From: Marininema halotolerans
GTDB taxonomy: Bacteria; Bacillota; Bacilli; Thermoactinomycetales; DSM-45169
Direction of reading: 5' to 3'
NCBI RefSeq assembly: GCF_900116235.1
Contig: NZ_FPAA01000010.1
Span: forward strand, 62,001 to 126,000
DNA length: 64,000 nt
Numbering within the stretch: position 1 is the first letter of the stretch; every line of letters starts with the position of its first letter. Shown here piece by piece: positions 1 to 9,425 of the stretch. The notes under the pieces were generated by a model, which worked only from the letters and a program-made list of their open reading frames with translations, did not search any database and had not been told where the DNA came from. The translations under genes and the position numbers were made by a program.

Positions 1-1
1 C

Positions 2-1285
2 TGGTTCCGGGGGTTACAAGGAATTGGTGGGGGAGTCATGATGCCTATGGCCATGATTATTATTGGCGATTTATTTACAGGGAAACAACGGGCAAAATGG
101 CAAGGGATTTTTGGTGCAATGTTTGGACTTTCCTCGGTGATTGGGCCCCAAATCGGTGGTTGGATTGTGGATGCTAGCCATTGGCGTTGGGTATTTTATA
201 TCAACCTTCCTATTGGTTTTTTGGCCATGATTTTAATTTCAATCGGTCTGGGAAAGAGTCAACTAAAGAAGGATATTCGCTTTGATTGGTTGGGAATTCT
301 GACGATGGTGATTGGAGTAGTTGCTATCTTACTTGGATTGACCATGGGTGGCAATCAGTATGAATGGAATTCTTGGCAAATTATTGGTTTGTTTTGTTTA
401 GGTATTTTTACCCTCGCTTTATTTGCGTGGATTGAATCACGGGCAGCCGAGCCGATTTTGCCTGTACGATTGTTTAAACATAGAACCTTTCTCACACTAA
501 ACGGAATTGGTTTTTTGATGAGTGTGGGGATGTTTGGTTCCATCATGTTTGTGCCTCTCTATATGCAAGGGATCTTGGGAGTAAGTGCATCAGCTTCTGG
601 AAGCGCAATGACGCCAATGATGTTGACCATCGTGCTCGGTAGTATTTTAGGTGGTCAACTCGTGCAAAAGCTAGGCGTAAGGTGGCAAGCGACCCTTGGC
701 ATGGTAATTATGGCGGTTGGGTTTGTATTACTGTCTACCCTCGCACTGGATACCTCTCGATGGACCGTTACGAGCTATATGGTGGTTCTTGGGATGGGTA
801 TGGGATTGGTAATGCCGATTCTTACCGTGGCTCTTCAAGAGAGTTTCCCCAAATCGGAGTTGGGCGTGGTCACTTCCTCCAGCCAATTTTTTCGTCAAAT
901 TGGAGGGACATTTGGTATGGCGATGTTGGGAGCCGTGCTTAATGCAAAATCAAGCGAACTTTTAACGGACAAGATGAAACCCATCGCCGAGAAGATGCCT
1001 GGCAATGAAATGATGGCGCAACTGATGAGTAAAGTGAATGAAAATGCCCAAGGATTGTACTCTTCTTTGCTGGATCCTAAGACATTAGCAAAAATGCCTG
1101 CGATGTTTCACCAATCCATCCTTCCGATTTTAAAATCGGCCCTTGTAGATTCGTTGCATAGCGTTTTTCATGTTGGGCTGGTATTTGTGTTGTTAGGAAC
1201 CATTTTGACGTTTTTCTTAGGGAACATACGCATCTCTGATCGACGTGGCGAAACGCCCAAAGAGTCTCAATCTACCGGGGAATAA
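2..1285 (+). CDS. EmrB/QacA-type MFS drug exporter, 5' end cut by window
   Basis: This is a proton-driven multidrug exporter of the DHA2 (14-helix) major facilitator family, located in the cytoplasmic membrane. The reading frame is open from base 2, and the first residues (FRGLQGIGGGVMMP) are the family's conserved stretch before helix 5, so the ATG at 38 is internal and roughly the first 100 residues lie outside the window. The remaining part alternates hydrophobic helices with short loops, contains the IGPQIGGWIVD motif-C-like segment near residue 40, and has a long periplasmic-type loop near residues 310-365 before the last helix. The C-terminus is a short charged tail. A bidirectional hairpin follows at once. 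The substrate cannot be told from sequence. Confidence 0.9.
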   Translation, partial: WFRGLQGIGGGVMMPMAMIIIGDLFTGKQRAKWQGIFGAMFGLSSVIGPQIGGWIVDASHWRWVFYINLPIGFLAMILISIGLGKSQLKKDIRFDWLGILTMVIGVVAILLGLTMGGNQYEWNSWQIIGLFCLGIFTLALFAWIESRAAEPILPVRLFKHRTFLTLNGIGFLMSVGMFGSIMFVPLYMQGILGVSASASGSAMTPMMLTIVLGSILGGQLVQKLGVRWQATLGMVIMAVGFVLLSTLALDTSRWTVTSYMVVLGMGMGLVMPILTVALQESFPKSELGVVTSSSQFFRQIGGTFGMAMLGAVLNAKSSELLTDKMKPIAEKMPGNEMMAQLMSKVNENAQGLYSSLLDPKTLAKMPAMFHQSILPILKSALVDSLHSVFHVGLVFVLLGTILTFFLGNIRISDRRGETPKESQSTGE

Positions 1286-1302
1286 GTCGAATCCATGGAA
1301 AT

Positions 1303-1349
1303 AAAAAAAGCCAAGTTGCTTCGCTACATGCGGAGCCTTGGCTTTTTTC
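1303..1349. terminator. Bidirectional intrinsic terminator
   Basis: AAAAAAAGCCAAG and CTTGGCTTTTTT form a stem with A and T runs on both sides, so it can end the exporter transcript from the left and the minus-strand gene from the right. Confidence 0.85.
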
Positions 1350-1378
1350 CTATCGAGTGGGTGGTTAAAAGTTGCTTA

Positions 1379-1837
1379 TTAAATCTTGATGGTAGCGATG
1401 AAAATCGTGAAGAGAAGGACAAGCACGGAAATATTGAGCAGCATGATATAACCTTTAACAGCGGAGACTGCCGCATCTCCGCTCTCCGATTGAACTCGTT
1501 TCGATAGTTTTCCACCATAGATCGGAAGCGCGATGATATAGAGGAGGATAAAGATACTGATGGCACGTTCCTTGATAATCAGCCACAGTGGCATGTAGGC
1601 AGACCAGCTACCGGTTAGCAACATATAGAACCCTGCAATGGCACCAAGAACAGCGACGGGAATCATCATCCGTACATTGAGGTTATGAACACTTTCCATA
1701 CTCTTGGTCATGGAAAATCCTTCATTGTTAAACCGGATGGATTTACGGAGCCAGATGACCATCACAGCAAGGCCACCAAACCAGCTTGCCATACACAGGA
1801 TGTGAATAAAAAGAGCAATACTGTAATCAATCTGCAT
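1379..1837 (-). CDS. Small integral membrane protein with four predicted helices
   Basis: This protein of about 152 residues has four hydrophobic segments (approximately residues 4-25, 50-70, 84-105 and 128-150). The first carries an HILCMASWFGG stretch, which resembles CopD-like or DUF2269-type membrane proteins where a conserved His in helix 1 can bind a metal or heme. I cannot name the function. The ATG at 1837 is preferred because an AAAGGGA sequence lies about 12 bases upstream; a TTG at 1849 is in frame but too close to that site. It is followed (to its left) by a shared terminator. Its rightward neighbour on the same strand is a heme monooxygenase-like gene, which makes a heme link possible but unproven. 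Confidence 0.7.
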   Translation of the reverse strand: MQIDYSIALFIHILCMASWFGGLAVMVIWLRKSIRFNNEGFSMTKSMESVHNLNVRMMIPVAVLGAIAGFYMLLTGSWSAYMPLWLIIKERAISIFILLYIIALPIYGGKLSKRVQSESGDAAVSAVKGYIMLLNISVLVLLFTIFIATIKI

Positions 1838-1867
1838 AGTTGGATTCAATCCCTTTCTTCTTTAAAT

Positions 1868-2161
1868 TCAACCAATAAGTACTTCGAAGGTCTCTAAATC
1901 GGGTTGGCGTCCTTCGCTATCCCCGCGTTTACCTCCGTGTGCTTGAGCAAAGGCTTCGCTCTTTGTCCAATTAATAAAATCCTCTTTTCTTTCAAAAACG
2001 CTCTCAACGATGAGACGACTTTCATCCTCTGTTTTTAGGAGGCGAAAAGAGATAAAGCCAGGAACTTTCTGCATGCGTAGGTCTGCCCCTTGAAATCGCT
2101 CGATCAGGTGATGGAGTTGCTCAGGCGATTGGATCGCGATGCGGTTATTTACTTGGTACAT
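1868..2161 (-). CDS. HmoA/IsdG-like antibiotic biosynthesis monooxygenase-fold protein
   Basis: This 97-residue protein has the dimeric ferredoxin-like (ABM) fold. Members such as Bacillus HmoA degrade heme and release iron. The pattern fits: Asn near residue 6 (VNNR), the KVPGFISF segment near residue 32, and WTKSEAFAQAHGG near residues 65-75, which holds the Trp and His used by IsdG-type enzymes. The start codon is preceded by AAAGGAGTGAG at good distance. It has no signal peptide, so it acts in the cytoplasm. It probably forms a short operon with the membrane protein to its left. Heme cleavage is inferred from the family, because other ABM proteins have different substrates. Confidence 0.8.
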   Translation of the reverse strand: MYQVNNRIAIQSPEQLHHLIERFQGADLRMQKVPGFISFRLLKTEDESRLIVESVFERKEDFINWTKSEAFAQAHGGKRGDSEGRQPDLETFEVLIG

Positions 2162-2265
2162 GGATGACTCACTCCTTTCCTACTTGTATTGTACATGGAA
2201 ATTAGATCGGTGTCCGTTTATAATACAGTCTTACCTGGATCAGAAGGAAAATATCATTATATGTG

Positions 2266-2302
2266 AGAACCCCCGAATCTACTAGAATCTTCGGGGGTTC
2301 TT
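2266..2302. terminator. Intrinsic terminator behind the penicillin-binding protein gene
   Basis: A 12-bp GC-rich stem (AAGAACCCCCGA with its complement) is followed on the minus strand by a short T run. It lies 37 bases past the stop of the penicillin-binding protein gene. Confidence 0.85.
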
Positions 2303-2338
2303 GTATGAAGGTGAGCGATGTTTTTTTGTTCTACCTTA

Positions 2339-4555
2339 TTACGGATTTGTGTCATTCGGTGGATCATTGGGGTTGGTGGGAGGAGGATCACCTTGGTCTC
2401 CCTCTGGGTTATCCGCTCCTTGATCCTGACCTCCGGCCCCGTCTCCAGGGTCGTCAGGCTGATCCCCGCCTTGATTATTGTCTCCACCACCGGGTCGTTG
2501 CGGGGGTGTCGAGGGCTCTCCGCCTTGGCTTGCGGAGTCACTCGGTTCATTTCCTTGGTCAGAAGGGGGATTTGATGGCTGGTCAGCTGGCTGATCAGGT
2601 TCGTCGGATTGATCACCAAAGTAGGTATTCCAGCCATCGTTGTTATTATCGCTAGGCGTAGACTTTGCCCCTTCCGAATTGAGTTGACTCACTTTCGTGC
2701 CAGAGAGAGTTTCTCCCATCACTTCATGGAAGATGCGAGCGGGATATTCACCACCGGTTAAGTCGACACGGCTTCCTCTTTCATTGAAGACGATGGTCGC
2801 CATGACATATTCCTTGGTATAACCTACAAACCATGCTTCTTTACTATTCTGTGTGGTTCCTGTTTTACCAGCGACATCACGTCCGTCAGAAAGGGCGGCA
2901 TTTCTTCCTGAGCCGGCAGTAACCACGTGCTTTAATACATTGTTCATTGTCGAAGCCGTGGATGATTTGAAGATATGCTGATTCTTTTTAATCGCATCTT
3001 TGGGTTCGACCACATTGCCATCTACATCGACAATTTTTTGAATGGTATGGGCTTCTGTCATTTTTCCCTTATTGGGAAAGACCGAATATGCCTGAGCCAT
3101 TTGCAGGGTGCTCACGCCCTTGGTGAGTCCACCGAGAGCAAGGGGCGCGGGTGATTTATCACTGGATTGTAAATGTAAACCTAGTTTATTTGCATACTGA
3201 AATGCTGTGTTGACACCAACTCTGTCTACCAGTAAACGTGCGGTCGCAACATTGAGGGATTTGGCGGCGACATCTTGCAGGGCAAGGTTACCATGGTACA
3301 TATGATCCATATTTTTTGGTGACCAACCCCTATAACTAAAGGGGGCATCTGAAACCGGACTATACTGATTGTAACCTTTTTCCTCCACTGCAGGTGCATA
3401 GACCGTTAATGGCTTGATGGAAGAGCCAGGTTGAGCTGGAGCTAATGCCTGGTTTAGGTACCCACGGATATAACTTCGTCCGCCTCCCAATGCAGCGATA
3501 CTCCCTGTTTTTGGGTCGATCATGGTGGAACCGGCATTTAATTTATCGTGTCCCTTGTAAAAGGTGGAGTCTTTTAAGGCACGCTCGAGGGAGAGCTGTG
3601 CTTTCTTGTTCATGCCGGTATATATTTTAAAGCCACCATTCACAAGTTCCTTGGAATCCAAGCCATATCGTTCTTCGGCCTCTCGCAATAAGTAATCTTT
3701 GTAAGCTTGGAAACGTCCATCGCTTTTGCTATTTTGCAGATATTTTTTATTGACACCCAATTTGGTTTGTTTATACTTTTCCGCTTCATCTTTTGTGATG
3801 ATCTTATGTTCTGCCATCTTATTTAAGACGACATTGCGCCGGAATTTGGCCTCATCAGGGTGGATGTAGGGATTATACCCTTCAGGTGCTTTAGGGAGCC
3901 CTGCTAAAAGCGCAATTTCATTAGGTTTTAGCTTTTCCTTCGTAATATCCTTGTTGAAATAAATTTTTGCTGCCATTTTGATGCCTCGACAGTCGTTGCC
4001 AAGGTAGACATAGTTCAGATATGCCTGGAGAATTTCTCGCTTGGAGTATTTTCGTTCTAAGTTATAAGAAATCGCGATCTCATTGACTTTACGTAAAAAG
4101 GTTTTCTTATTTTCATTGAGGATAATGTTTCGTGAGACCTGTTGGGTGATTGTGCTAGCTCCCTGTTTAGGGCTAAGCGTCAAAATATCGATCGCAATTG
4201 CCCGACCGATTCCTTTGAGGTCCGCACCATTGTGTTGATAAAATCGTTCGTCTTCTACAGCTACAAAGGATTCGATCAATTCCTGGGATTTTACTTTATT
4301 TAGATCGACGTATTCCTTTTTTGAGTCACCCATCGTGACGACAGCCTTGTCATCATGGTCATAGAGTGTTGTGGCAAATCGAAGTTTTTTGAGACTATCT
4401 AAATCATAATAAGCAGTTGTAAGCATGACTGCCGCACACCCGCCGATAATAAATAAGAGCGAGGTGCACATGACGAGTAGCCACCACTTTTTGGTCATCA
4501 TTGTCCGGTAAAATAAGCGACCGGACCGTTTTGCTTTTCGTAATCGAAGGTTCAT
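2339..4555 (-). CDS. Class A penicillin-binding protein (glycosyltransferase plus transpeptidase)
   Basis: This 738-residue bifunctional murein synthase polymerises lipid II and cross-links the glycan outside the membrane. A basic cytoplasmic tail is followed by one anchor helix near residues 26-48. The GT51 domain follows, with EDERFYQHNG carrying the catalytic Glu near residue 103 and GASTITQQ near 137. The transpeptidase domain shows SSIKP (SxxK, catalytic Ser), SLN (SxN) and GKTGTT (KTG) in order. The last 110 or so residues are a low-complexity tail of Pro, Gly, Asp, Asn and Gln, probably an extended wall-spanning region. The start has AGGGGAGGACAG upstream. It is monocistronic, with a terminator downstream. 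It is most like PBP1A/PBP1 or PbpF of Bacillus; I cannot decide between them. Confidence 0.95.
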   Translation of the reverse strand: MNLRLRKAKRSGRLFYRTMMTKKWWLLVMCTSLLFIIGGCAAVMLTTAYYDLDSLKKLRFATTLYDHDDKAVVTMGDSKKEYVDLNKVKSQELIESFVAVEDERFYQHNGADLKGIGRAIAIDILTLSPKQGASTITQQVSRNIILNENKKTFLRKVNEIAISYNLERKYSKREILQAYLNYVYLGNDCRGIKMAAKIYFNKDITKEKLKPNEIALLAGLPKAPEGYNPYIHPDEAKFRRNVVLNKMAEHKIITKDEAEKYKQTKLGVNKKYLQNSKSDGRFQAYKDYLLREAEERYGLDSKELVNGGFKIYTGMNKKAQLSLERALKDSTFYKGHDKLNAGSTMIDPKTGSIAALGGGRSYIRGYLNQALAPAQPGSSIKPLTVYAPAVEEKGYNQYSPVSDAPFSYRGWSPKNMDHMYHGNLALQDVAAKSLNVATARLLVDRVGVNTAFQYANKLGLHLQSSDKSPAPLALGGLTKGVSTLQMAQAYSVFPNKGKMTEAHTIQKIVDVDGNVVEPKDAIKKNQHIFKSSTASTMNNVLKHVVTAGSGRNAALSDGRDVAGKTGTTQNSKEAWFVGYTKEYVMATIVFNERGSRVDLTGGEYPARIFHEVMGETLSGTKVSQLNSEGAKSTPSDNNNDGWNTYFGDQSDEPDQPADQPSNPPSDQGNEPSDSASQGGEPSTPPQRPGGGDNNQGGDQPDDPGDGAGGQDQGADNPEGDQGDPPPTNPNDPPNDTNP

Positions 4556-4744
4556 TACCTGTCCTCCCCTAAATCTTAATCTCTATCATATCGCCAATGC
4601 CATGGAAGTGAAAGTCCTTTGCATGGTAAAAAAGGTAAATCCCTAGGAATAAAGTCGACTACATGGTTCCATTCCCCAGAAAATGCTACAATAAGAGGGG
4701 AAGAACGAAAAGAAAATTAACCGGAATTTATGAGGTGATAGGGA

Positions 4745-5170
4745 ATGCCAGGTTGGGTCATTTGGATCATGATTCCATGGTTTCTCTTTATGATTTGGTT
4801 TTTTGCAACAGGTGGTTATTTCATGTTTCGCAAATTTCTGCGCGGGATGCCAAAGGAAGACGGCAAATCAGCGTTAGACTGGCAGGATCACTATATTGAT
4901 CGGACCCGCCATCTCTGGTCAGAGGAGCAGTTAAATCTACTGGAGGAATTGGTTCAACCTGTTCCCCAGTTATTTCGAGATCCAGCGAAACGAACGATTG
5001 CTGGAAAGATTGGCGAATTGGCAGTCAAAGAAAAAGCCGATCAGATGCGCGAAGATCTGATCATTCGCGGGTATATCCTTGCTACCCCCAAACGGGATCA
5101 TAAGTGGTTAGTGAAGACCTTGGAGAAGAAAAAGATCGATATGTCTCCTTATCAGGGGCTGCTCGGGTAA
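4745..5170 (+). CDS. yneK: YneK-like DUF2621 membrane-anchored protein
   Basis: This 141-residue protein has one N-terminal membrane helix (residues 3-28) and a cytoplasmic, charged remainder. The pattern FRKFLRGMPKEDGKSALDWQ, the RHLW segment and YILATPKRDHKWL match my memory of Bacillus YneK (DUF2621), whose function is unknown. The start has GAGGTGATAGGGA immediately upstream. A TACAAT -10 with the extended TG motif lies at about 4686-4696. A good terminator follows at 5173, so it appears to be a single-gene transcript. Confidence 0.85.
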   Translation: MPGWVIWIMIPWFLFMIWFFATGGYFMFRKFLRGMPKEDGKSALDWQDHYIDRTRHLWSEEQLNLLEELVQPVPQLFRDPAKRTIAGKIGELAVKEKADQMREDLIIRGYILATPKRDHKWLVKTLEKKKIDMSPYQGLLG

Positions 5171-5172
5171 TG

Positions 5173-5212
5173 GGGTACTGAAGGCGTCAGGCACGTCGGT
5201 AGTACCCTTTTT
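5173..5212 (+). terminator. Intrinsic terminator
   Basis: GGGTACT and AGTACCC form a stem followed by TTTTT directly after the DUF2621 gene. Confidence 0.75.
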
Positions 5213-5282
5213 CGCATGGATAAACTCACCGATAGATTGGGTAAAAAGAGCGGAATCACAAGTTCCAGAATGGGAGGCCAGC

Positions 5283-6197
5283 ATGATTGAGGTAAACCAG
5301 CTAGTAAAAATCTATAGTGGTAAACGAGTGGTGGATGGCGTTTCTTTTCATGTGTCAGAAGGGGAAGTTTTTGGGTTATTGGGCCCAAATGGGGCAGGGA
5401 AAACCACAACCATGGAAATGGTTGAAGGATTACGCACGCCAGATGGGGGAGAAATTACCATCGGAGGGTTTAATGGATTAAAAGAGCTGGGGAAGGTAAA
5501 GGAATTGATCGGCATTCAATTACAATCAACGGCTCTTTTTGACCATCTCACAGTTGCAGAAATCATTCGACTATATGGAAGTTTTTATAAGAACATGCGT
5601 CCACTTTCCGAACTTTTAGCGGCATTTGACTTAGAGGAGAAGAAAAAGAGTTTGGTGAAGCACCTTTCTGGCGGGCAAAAACAACGGCTTGCCATTGCGA
5701 TTGCAGTGGTCCATGATCCAAAAGTAATTTTTTTGGATGAGCCGACGACAGGATTAGATCCCAAAGCACGAAGAGACTTATGGGACATCGTGTTGCAGTT
5801 GCGCGATGAAGGGCGGACGGTTTTTCTTTCGACACACTACATGGAGGAAGCTGAGCAGTTATGTGATCGCGTAGCGATCATGGATTCAGGGAACGTCATT
5901 GCATTAGATTCCCCTGCGGGATTAATCCGTGAATTGGCATCGGATAGTGTTATCGAGTTTGTTCCAGGGAAAATGGAAGCGTCTTCGACCTATCAAGGGC
6001 TTGTTGGTGTCAAAGAAGTAAAGCGTGCCGAGGATGATTCGGTGACGTTACTTACTACCCATCTACAGGAAACCCTGCGAGAGTTGATTGCCTTGGCAGA
6101 TGAAAAAGAGTTGACGTTAGCCGGTCTTCGAACGCGGACATCCACACTGGAGGATGTATTTCTTACTCGGACAGGAAAGAGGTTGACAGAATCATGA
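5283..6197 (+). CDS. ABC exporter ATP-binding protein (DrrA/CcmA type)
   Basis: This 304-residue ATPase powers the membrane protein encoded next to it. It shows Walker A (GPNGAGKTT, near residue 37), the Q-loop, the signature LSGGQKQR near 135, Walker B (VIFLDEP) and the H-loop STHYMEE. The C-terminal 80 residues form the extra domain found in DrrA-like importers/exporters of drugs and lipids. The start is preceded by GGGAGG. The stop overlaps the start of the permease gene (ATGA), a sign of translational coupling. Substrate unknown; daunorubicin-type drug, antibiotic peptide or lipid export are all possible for the family. Confidence 0.93.
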   Translation: MIEVNQLVKIYSGKRVVDGVSFHVSEGEVFGLLGPNGAGKTTTMEMVEGLRTPDGGEITIGGFNGLKELGKVKELIGIQLQSTALFDHLTVAEIIRLYGSFYKNMRPLSELLAAFDLEEKKKSLVKHLSGGQKQRLAIAIAVVHDPKVIFLDEPTTGLDPKARRDLWDIVLQLRDEGRTVFLSTHYMEEAEQLCDRVAIMDSGNVIALDSPAGLIRELASDSVIEFVPGKMEASSTYQGLVGVKEVKRAEDDSVTLLTTHLQETLRELIALADEKELTLAGLRTRTSTLEDVFLTRTGKRLTES

Positions 6198-7306
6198 GAG
6201 CATATTGGCAATTGACATGGGCACAACTTCTTTTATTTGCTCGCAATAAAAATATGATCATTTGGTCTTTCTTTCTTCCCATCTTAATGATGCTGGCTCT
6301 TGGGACGTTTATGGGCAACGGAGGCACCCAATTTTCGATGACCGTTGCAGTAGATGATCGGGATCACAGTACATATTCCAAGCAGTTGACAACGATAATC
6401 GATGAGACGGCGGGGATTAAGGTAAAGCGTCTTGATGAGAAGAAAGCCCTGCAAGCGGTGAAAAAGGGAGATGTGAATATCTTCATCCGGTTGGATGAGG
6501 GGTTGGGTTCTCGACTTGAAAGCAAAAAACCTCATCCTAAGGGAGAAAAAGAACCCATTCAACTTTATTTAGATAAAAGTAATCCGACGGTATCCCAGAT
6601 TGGAACCACTGTGATCAATCAAGCGGTTGATCAGTTAAATAAGAAAGCCATGGATTATCATCCCATCGTCAAGGTAGCAGAACATAACGTTCAGTCGCGA
6701 CCCTTACGTACAATCGATTTTCTTGTCCCAGGGATTCTCTCCTTGATGATTATGAGCAATAACTTAAATGGGGTTGCGGCTACGATTGCTTCATGGAGAG
6801 AGCGGGGGATTCTCCGCAGAATGCAGGGCACCCCTCTGAAAAGTTCCACCTTTATCGCTGGCCAAATTACGGCGCGCGTGTTGCTCAATAGTTTACAGGC
6901 GGTTGCGGTCTTACTTGTCGCCTATTTTATCTATGATGTTAAAGTCTATGGATCATGGTTGCTATTATTGATGATTGTTCTCTTGGGAACACTGACCTTT
7001 ATGTCGATTGGCTTTATCATTGCAAGTCTATCACGCACTCCGGAGACGGCAGGACCGATTGCTGGATTAATCTCTTTTCCGATGATTTTTGTGGGGGGTA
7101 TTTTCTTCCCCGTACGGGATTTGCCTGGATTATTACAACCGATTGTAAAAGCGATCCCGATTGGATATCTGACAGAGGGTTTGCGTGGCGTCATGAACGA
7201 AGGAGCGAGTCTATCTCAGCTGGGAATCCCTGTTGTTGTACTGACTGCGTGGTTTTTTGTAGCCTTTGTGATTGCGTCGGTTACCTTCCGATGGGATGTG
7301 AAGTAA
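6194..7306 (+). CDS. ABC-2 type permease
   Basis: This 370-residue membrane subunit of the exporter has an N-terminal helix (about residues 20-40), a long extracytoplasmic region to about residue 175, then five hydrophobic helices. The FLVPGILSLMIM segment and the PISYLTEGLRG-like sequence (IPIGYLTEGLRG) near the C-terminus are typical of the ABC-2 family. It begins inside the stop codon of the ATPase gene, so the two form one operon. It is probably a homodimer in the membrane with two ATPase copies. Confidence 0.92.
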   Translation: MRAYWQLTWAQLLLFARNKNMIIWSFFLPILMMLALGTFMGNGGTQFSMTVAVDDRDHSTYSKQLTTIIDETAGIKVKRLDEKKALQAVKKGDVNIFIRLDEGLGSRLESKKPHPKGEKEPIQLYLDKSNPTVSQIGTTVINQAVDQLNKKAMDYHPIVKVAEHNVQSRPLRTIDFLVPGILSLMIMSNNLNGVAATIASWRERGILRRMQGTPLKSSTFIAGQITARVLLNSLQAVAVLLVAYFIYDVKVYGSWLLLLMIVLLGTLTFMSIGFIIASLSRTPETAGPIAGLISFPMIFVGGIFFPVRDLPGLLQPIVKAIPIGYLTEGLRGVMNEGASLSQLGIPVVVLTAWFFVAFVIASVTFRWDVK

Positions 7307-7339
7307 AAGTAGGATGAAGTTCTTGGTGAGGTGTCGTGA

Positions 7340-7723
7340 ATGATTGTGGGCGTTGGAGTCGACTTGGTTGAATTATCCCATCTAGCAACATTGAATACGG
7401 ATCAGTTAAGTAAACGGATACTCACTCCCAAAGAAATAGAGAAGATCCCTCATGAAGTCAGGCGTCGTCTTGAATGGTTGGCGGGCCGTTTTGCTGCCAA
7501 GGAGGCGATTGCAAAAGCGATTGGTTGTGGGATTGGGAGTCAGCTTTCGTTTCAAGATATCACGATTGCTTACAAGGAGGGTGGTCAACCCGGGGTTGAA
7601 TTATCAACCTCGGGTAAAAATCGTCTAGGCTTACAACAGGTTCATTTTCACCTCTCGATCACCCACACAAAAAAAACAGCGGCGGCGTTTGTCGTCATGG
7701 AGAGCGGAAAAAAGAGTGATTAG
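7340..7723 (+). CDS. acpS: Holo-[acyl-carrier-protein] synthase
   Basis: This 127-residue enzyme transfers 4'-phosphopantetheine from CoA to acyl carrier protein. The metal-binding GVGVDLVEL near residue 4 and the RFAAKEAIAKAIG helix near residue 52 are the two family signatures, and the SITHTKKTAAAFVV strand closes the trimer fold. Length is normal for the family. It lies 78 bases upstream of the NAD(P)HX repair gene, the same order seen in many Bacillales, and is likely transcribed with it. Confidence 0.97.
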   Translation: MIVGVGVDLVELSHLATLNTDQLSKRILTPKEIEKIPHEVRRRLEWLAGRFAAKEAIAKAIGCGIGSQLSFQDITIAYKEGGQPGVELSTSGKNRLGLQQVHFHLSITHTKKTAAAFVVMESGKKSD

Positions 7724-7801
7724 GAAGGAAGCCCGTCAACCTTGTCTGCATAACGGGACAAAGCTGGACATAAATATGTATCGCGGTTAGGAGGGACATA
7801 G

Positions 7802-9337
7802 TTGCATCTCTATACTGCACAAGAAATGCGTGATCTCGATCAGTACACCATCCAGGAAGTAGGAATTCCTGGAGTGGTCCTGATGGAAAATGCAGGGCGA
7901 ATGGTGACAGAGGAAATCTTGCGTCGTCATCCTCATCCGGGAAGAGCTGTCATATTAACCGGTGGAGGAAACAATGGTGGTGATGGCTTTGTCATCGCAC
8001 GCCTACTGTGGGGGGCTGGCTGGGATGTATCGGTATGGATAACAGGAACACAGGAGAAAATGTCCGCGGAGACGGCTACAAATTACCACGTGTGTCGTCG
8101 ATTACAATTGCCCATGGAACATTTCACGTCAGATAAGGGAGATTCCCTTTCTCCCCTGTTACAACAAGCCGATGTAGTGGTGGATGCGCTGCTTGGCACA
8201 GGAGTAAAGGGGCCCTTACGTCCACCCTATGGAGCGTTGATTGAGCGCGTGAATCGCGATACCAAGGGATGGGTGCTCGCGGTGGATACACCAAGTGGTG
8301 TGGAGACGGATAATGGCAGTATAGAAACGATCGCCATCCGTGCCGATGTGACGGTTTCCTTGGTAGGTCCCAAGTGGTGTCACTATCTCCGTCCGGGAGC
8401 CGAATATGTGGGTGAGTTGGTGATTGCGGATATTGGTATTCCAAAGGAAGTGGCTCGAAAAATGGGGACTTCCGCTCGCCTAAATGGACCCGAGGAGTGG
8501 AAAGAATTTTTCTTACCACGCTCACGTTGGTCTCATAAAGGGACCCATGGTCACTTGTTAGTCCTAGGCGGTTCCAAAGGCATGCTCGGTGCGGTGAAAA
8601 TGAGCGGTGTAGCCGCATACCGGACGGGAGTAGGGTTGGTTACGCTGGGTGTTCCAGAAAGCCAGTTGACTACTTTAGGGCCTTCCATCACCGAAGCCCT
8701 TCTATGGGGATGGCCAGAGGATGAACTGGGACAGTTTGGAAACGATATCCCCGTGGATTGGCGTGAGCGAAGCAATCGTTTTAAAGCGATGGCGATCGGT
8801 CCCGGTCTTGGGAAGGTTTCCAACGGTCAAGAGTGGATCCGTCAACTTCTGCAAGGCGATCATCCCATCGTGCTAGACGCCGATGGTCTCAACCTCCTTG
8901 CTCTTGACCCATCCCTTCTTAAAGAAAGGAGTGCACCGACCATTCTGACGCCGCACCCTGGAGAGATGGCTCGTTTACTTAACACTTCGGTTCAAGAAGT
9001 GGAGCGATTCCGCCCTGAGGTGGCAAAGGAATGGGCACACACCTACGGGGTGACTGTGGTTTTGAAGGGATCCCATACGGTGATTGCGACTCCTGATGGA
9101 AGGCAATGGGTACAGCCGAAGGCAAGTCCAGCCTTAGCGAAGGCGGGGTCCGGCGATGTGCTGACAGGAATCATAGGTGCCCTTTTAGCGAGGGGTTGGA
9201 CGTCGGCAACCGCTGCATTAGCGGGTGTGTGGCTTCATAATTCAGCTGGAGAGTTGGCGGTTACATCTTCATCCCATAGTGTTTTGGCGACGGATGTCAT
9301 CCAATGTATTGGTGATGCCATTCAACTGATTGATTGA
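7802..9337 (+). CDS. nnr: Bifunctional NAD(P)H-hydrate epimerase/dehydratase
   Basis: This 511-residue repair enzyme converts damaged NADHX and NADPHX back to NAD(P)H. The N-terminal epimerase domain (YjeF_N, residues 1-215) has MENAGR and GGGNNGGDGFVIARLL. The C-terminal ADP-dependent dehydratase domain (residues 225-505) shows LGGSKGMLGA, LTPHPGEMARLL, and GSGDVLTGIIGALLARG, the nucleotide site. The start is TTG at 7802, supported by AGGAGGGACATAG just upstream. The two-domain layout is the usual bacterial one. Confidence 0.95.
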   Translation: MHLYTAQEMRDLDQYTIQEVGIPGVVLMENAGRMVTEEILRRHPHPGRAVILTGGGNNGGDGFVIARLLWGAGWDVSVWITGTQEKMSAETATNYHVCRRLQLPMEHFTSDKGDSLSPLLQQADVVVDALLGTGVKGPLRPPYGALIERVNRDTKGWVLAVDTPSGVETDNGSIETIAIRADVTVSLVGPKWCHYLRPGAEYVGELVIADIGIPKEVARKMGTSARLNGPEEWKEFFLPRSRWSHKGTHGHLLVLGGSKGMLGAVKMSGVAAYRTGVGLVTLGVPESQLTTLGPSITEALLWGWPEDELGQFGNDIPVDWRERSNRFKAMAIGPGLGKVSNGQEWIRQLLQGDHPIVLDADGLNLLALDPSLLKERSAPTILTPHPGEMARLLNTSVQEVERFRPEVAKEWAHTYGVTVVLKGSHTVIATPDGRQWVQPKASPALAKAGSGDVLTGIIGALLARGWTSATAALAGVWLHNSAGELAVTSSSHSVLATDVIQCIGDAIQLID

Positions 9338-9425
9338 TCGCTATTTCTGTGCCCTGACCGACACATTTCCCGGGAAATCAACAGCGTGAGACCGTTGTTT
9401 CATCATCGGAGAAAGGGTTGATGAA

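Noticed and set aside
2257-2655. Frames on both strands in the repetitive 3' end of the penicillin-binding protein gene
   Set aside because: They arise from the Pro/Gly/Asp-rich tail of the real gene.
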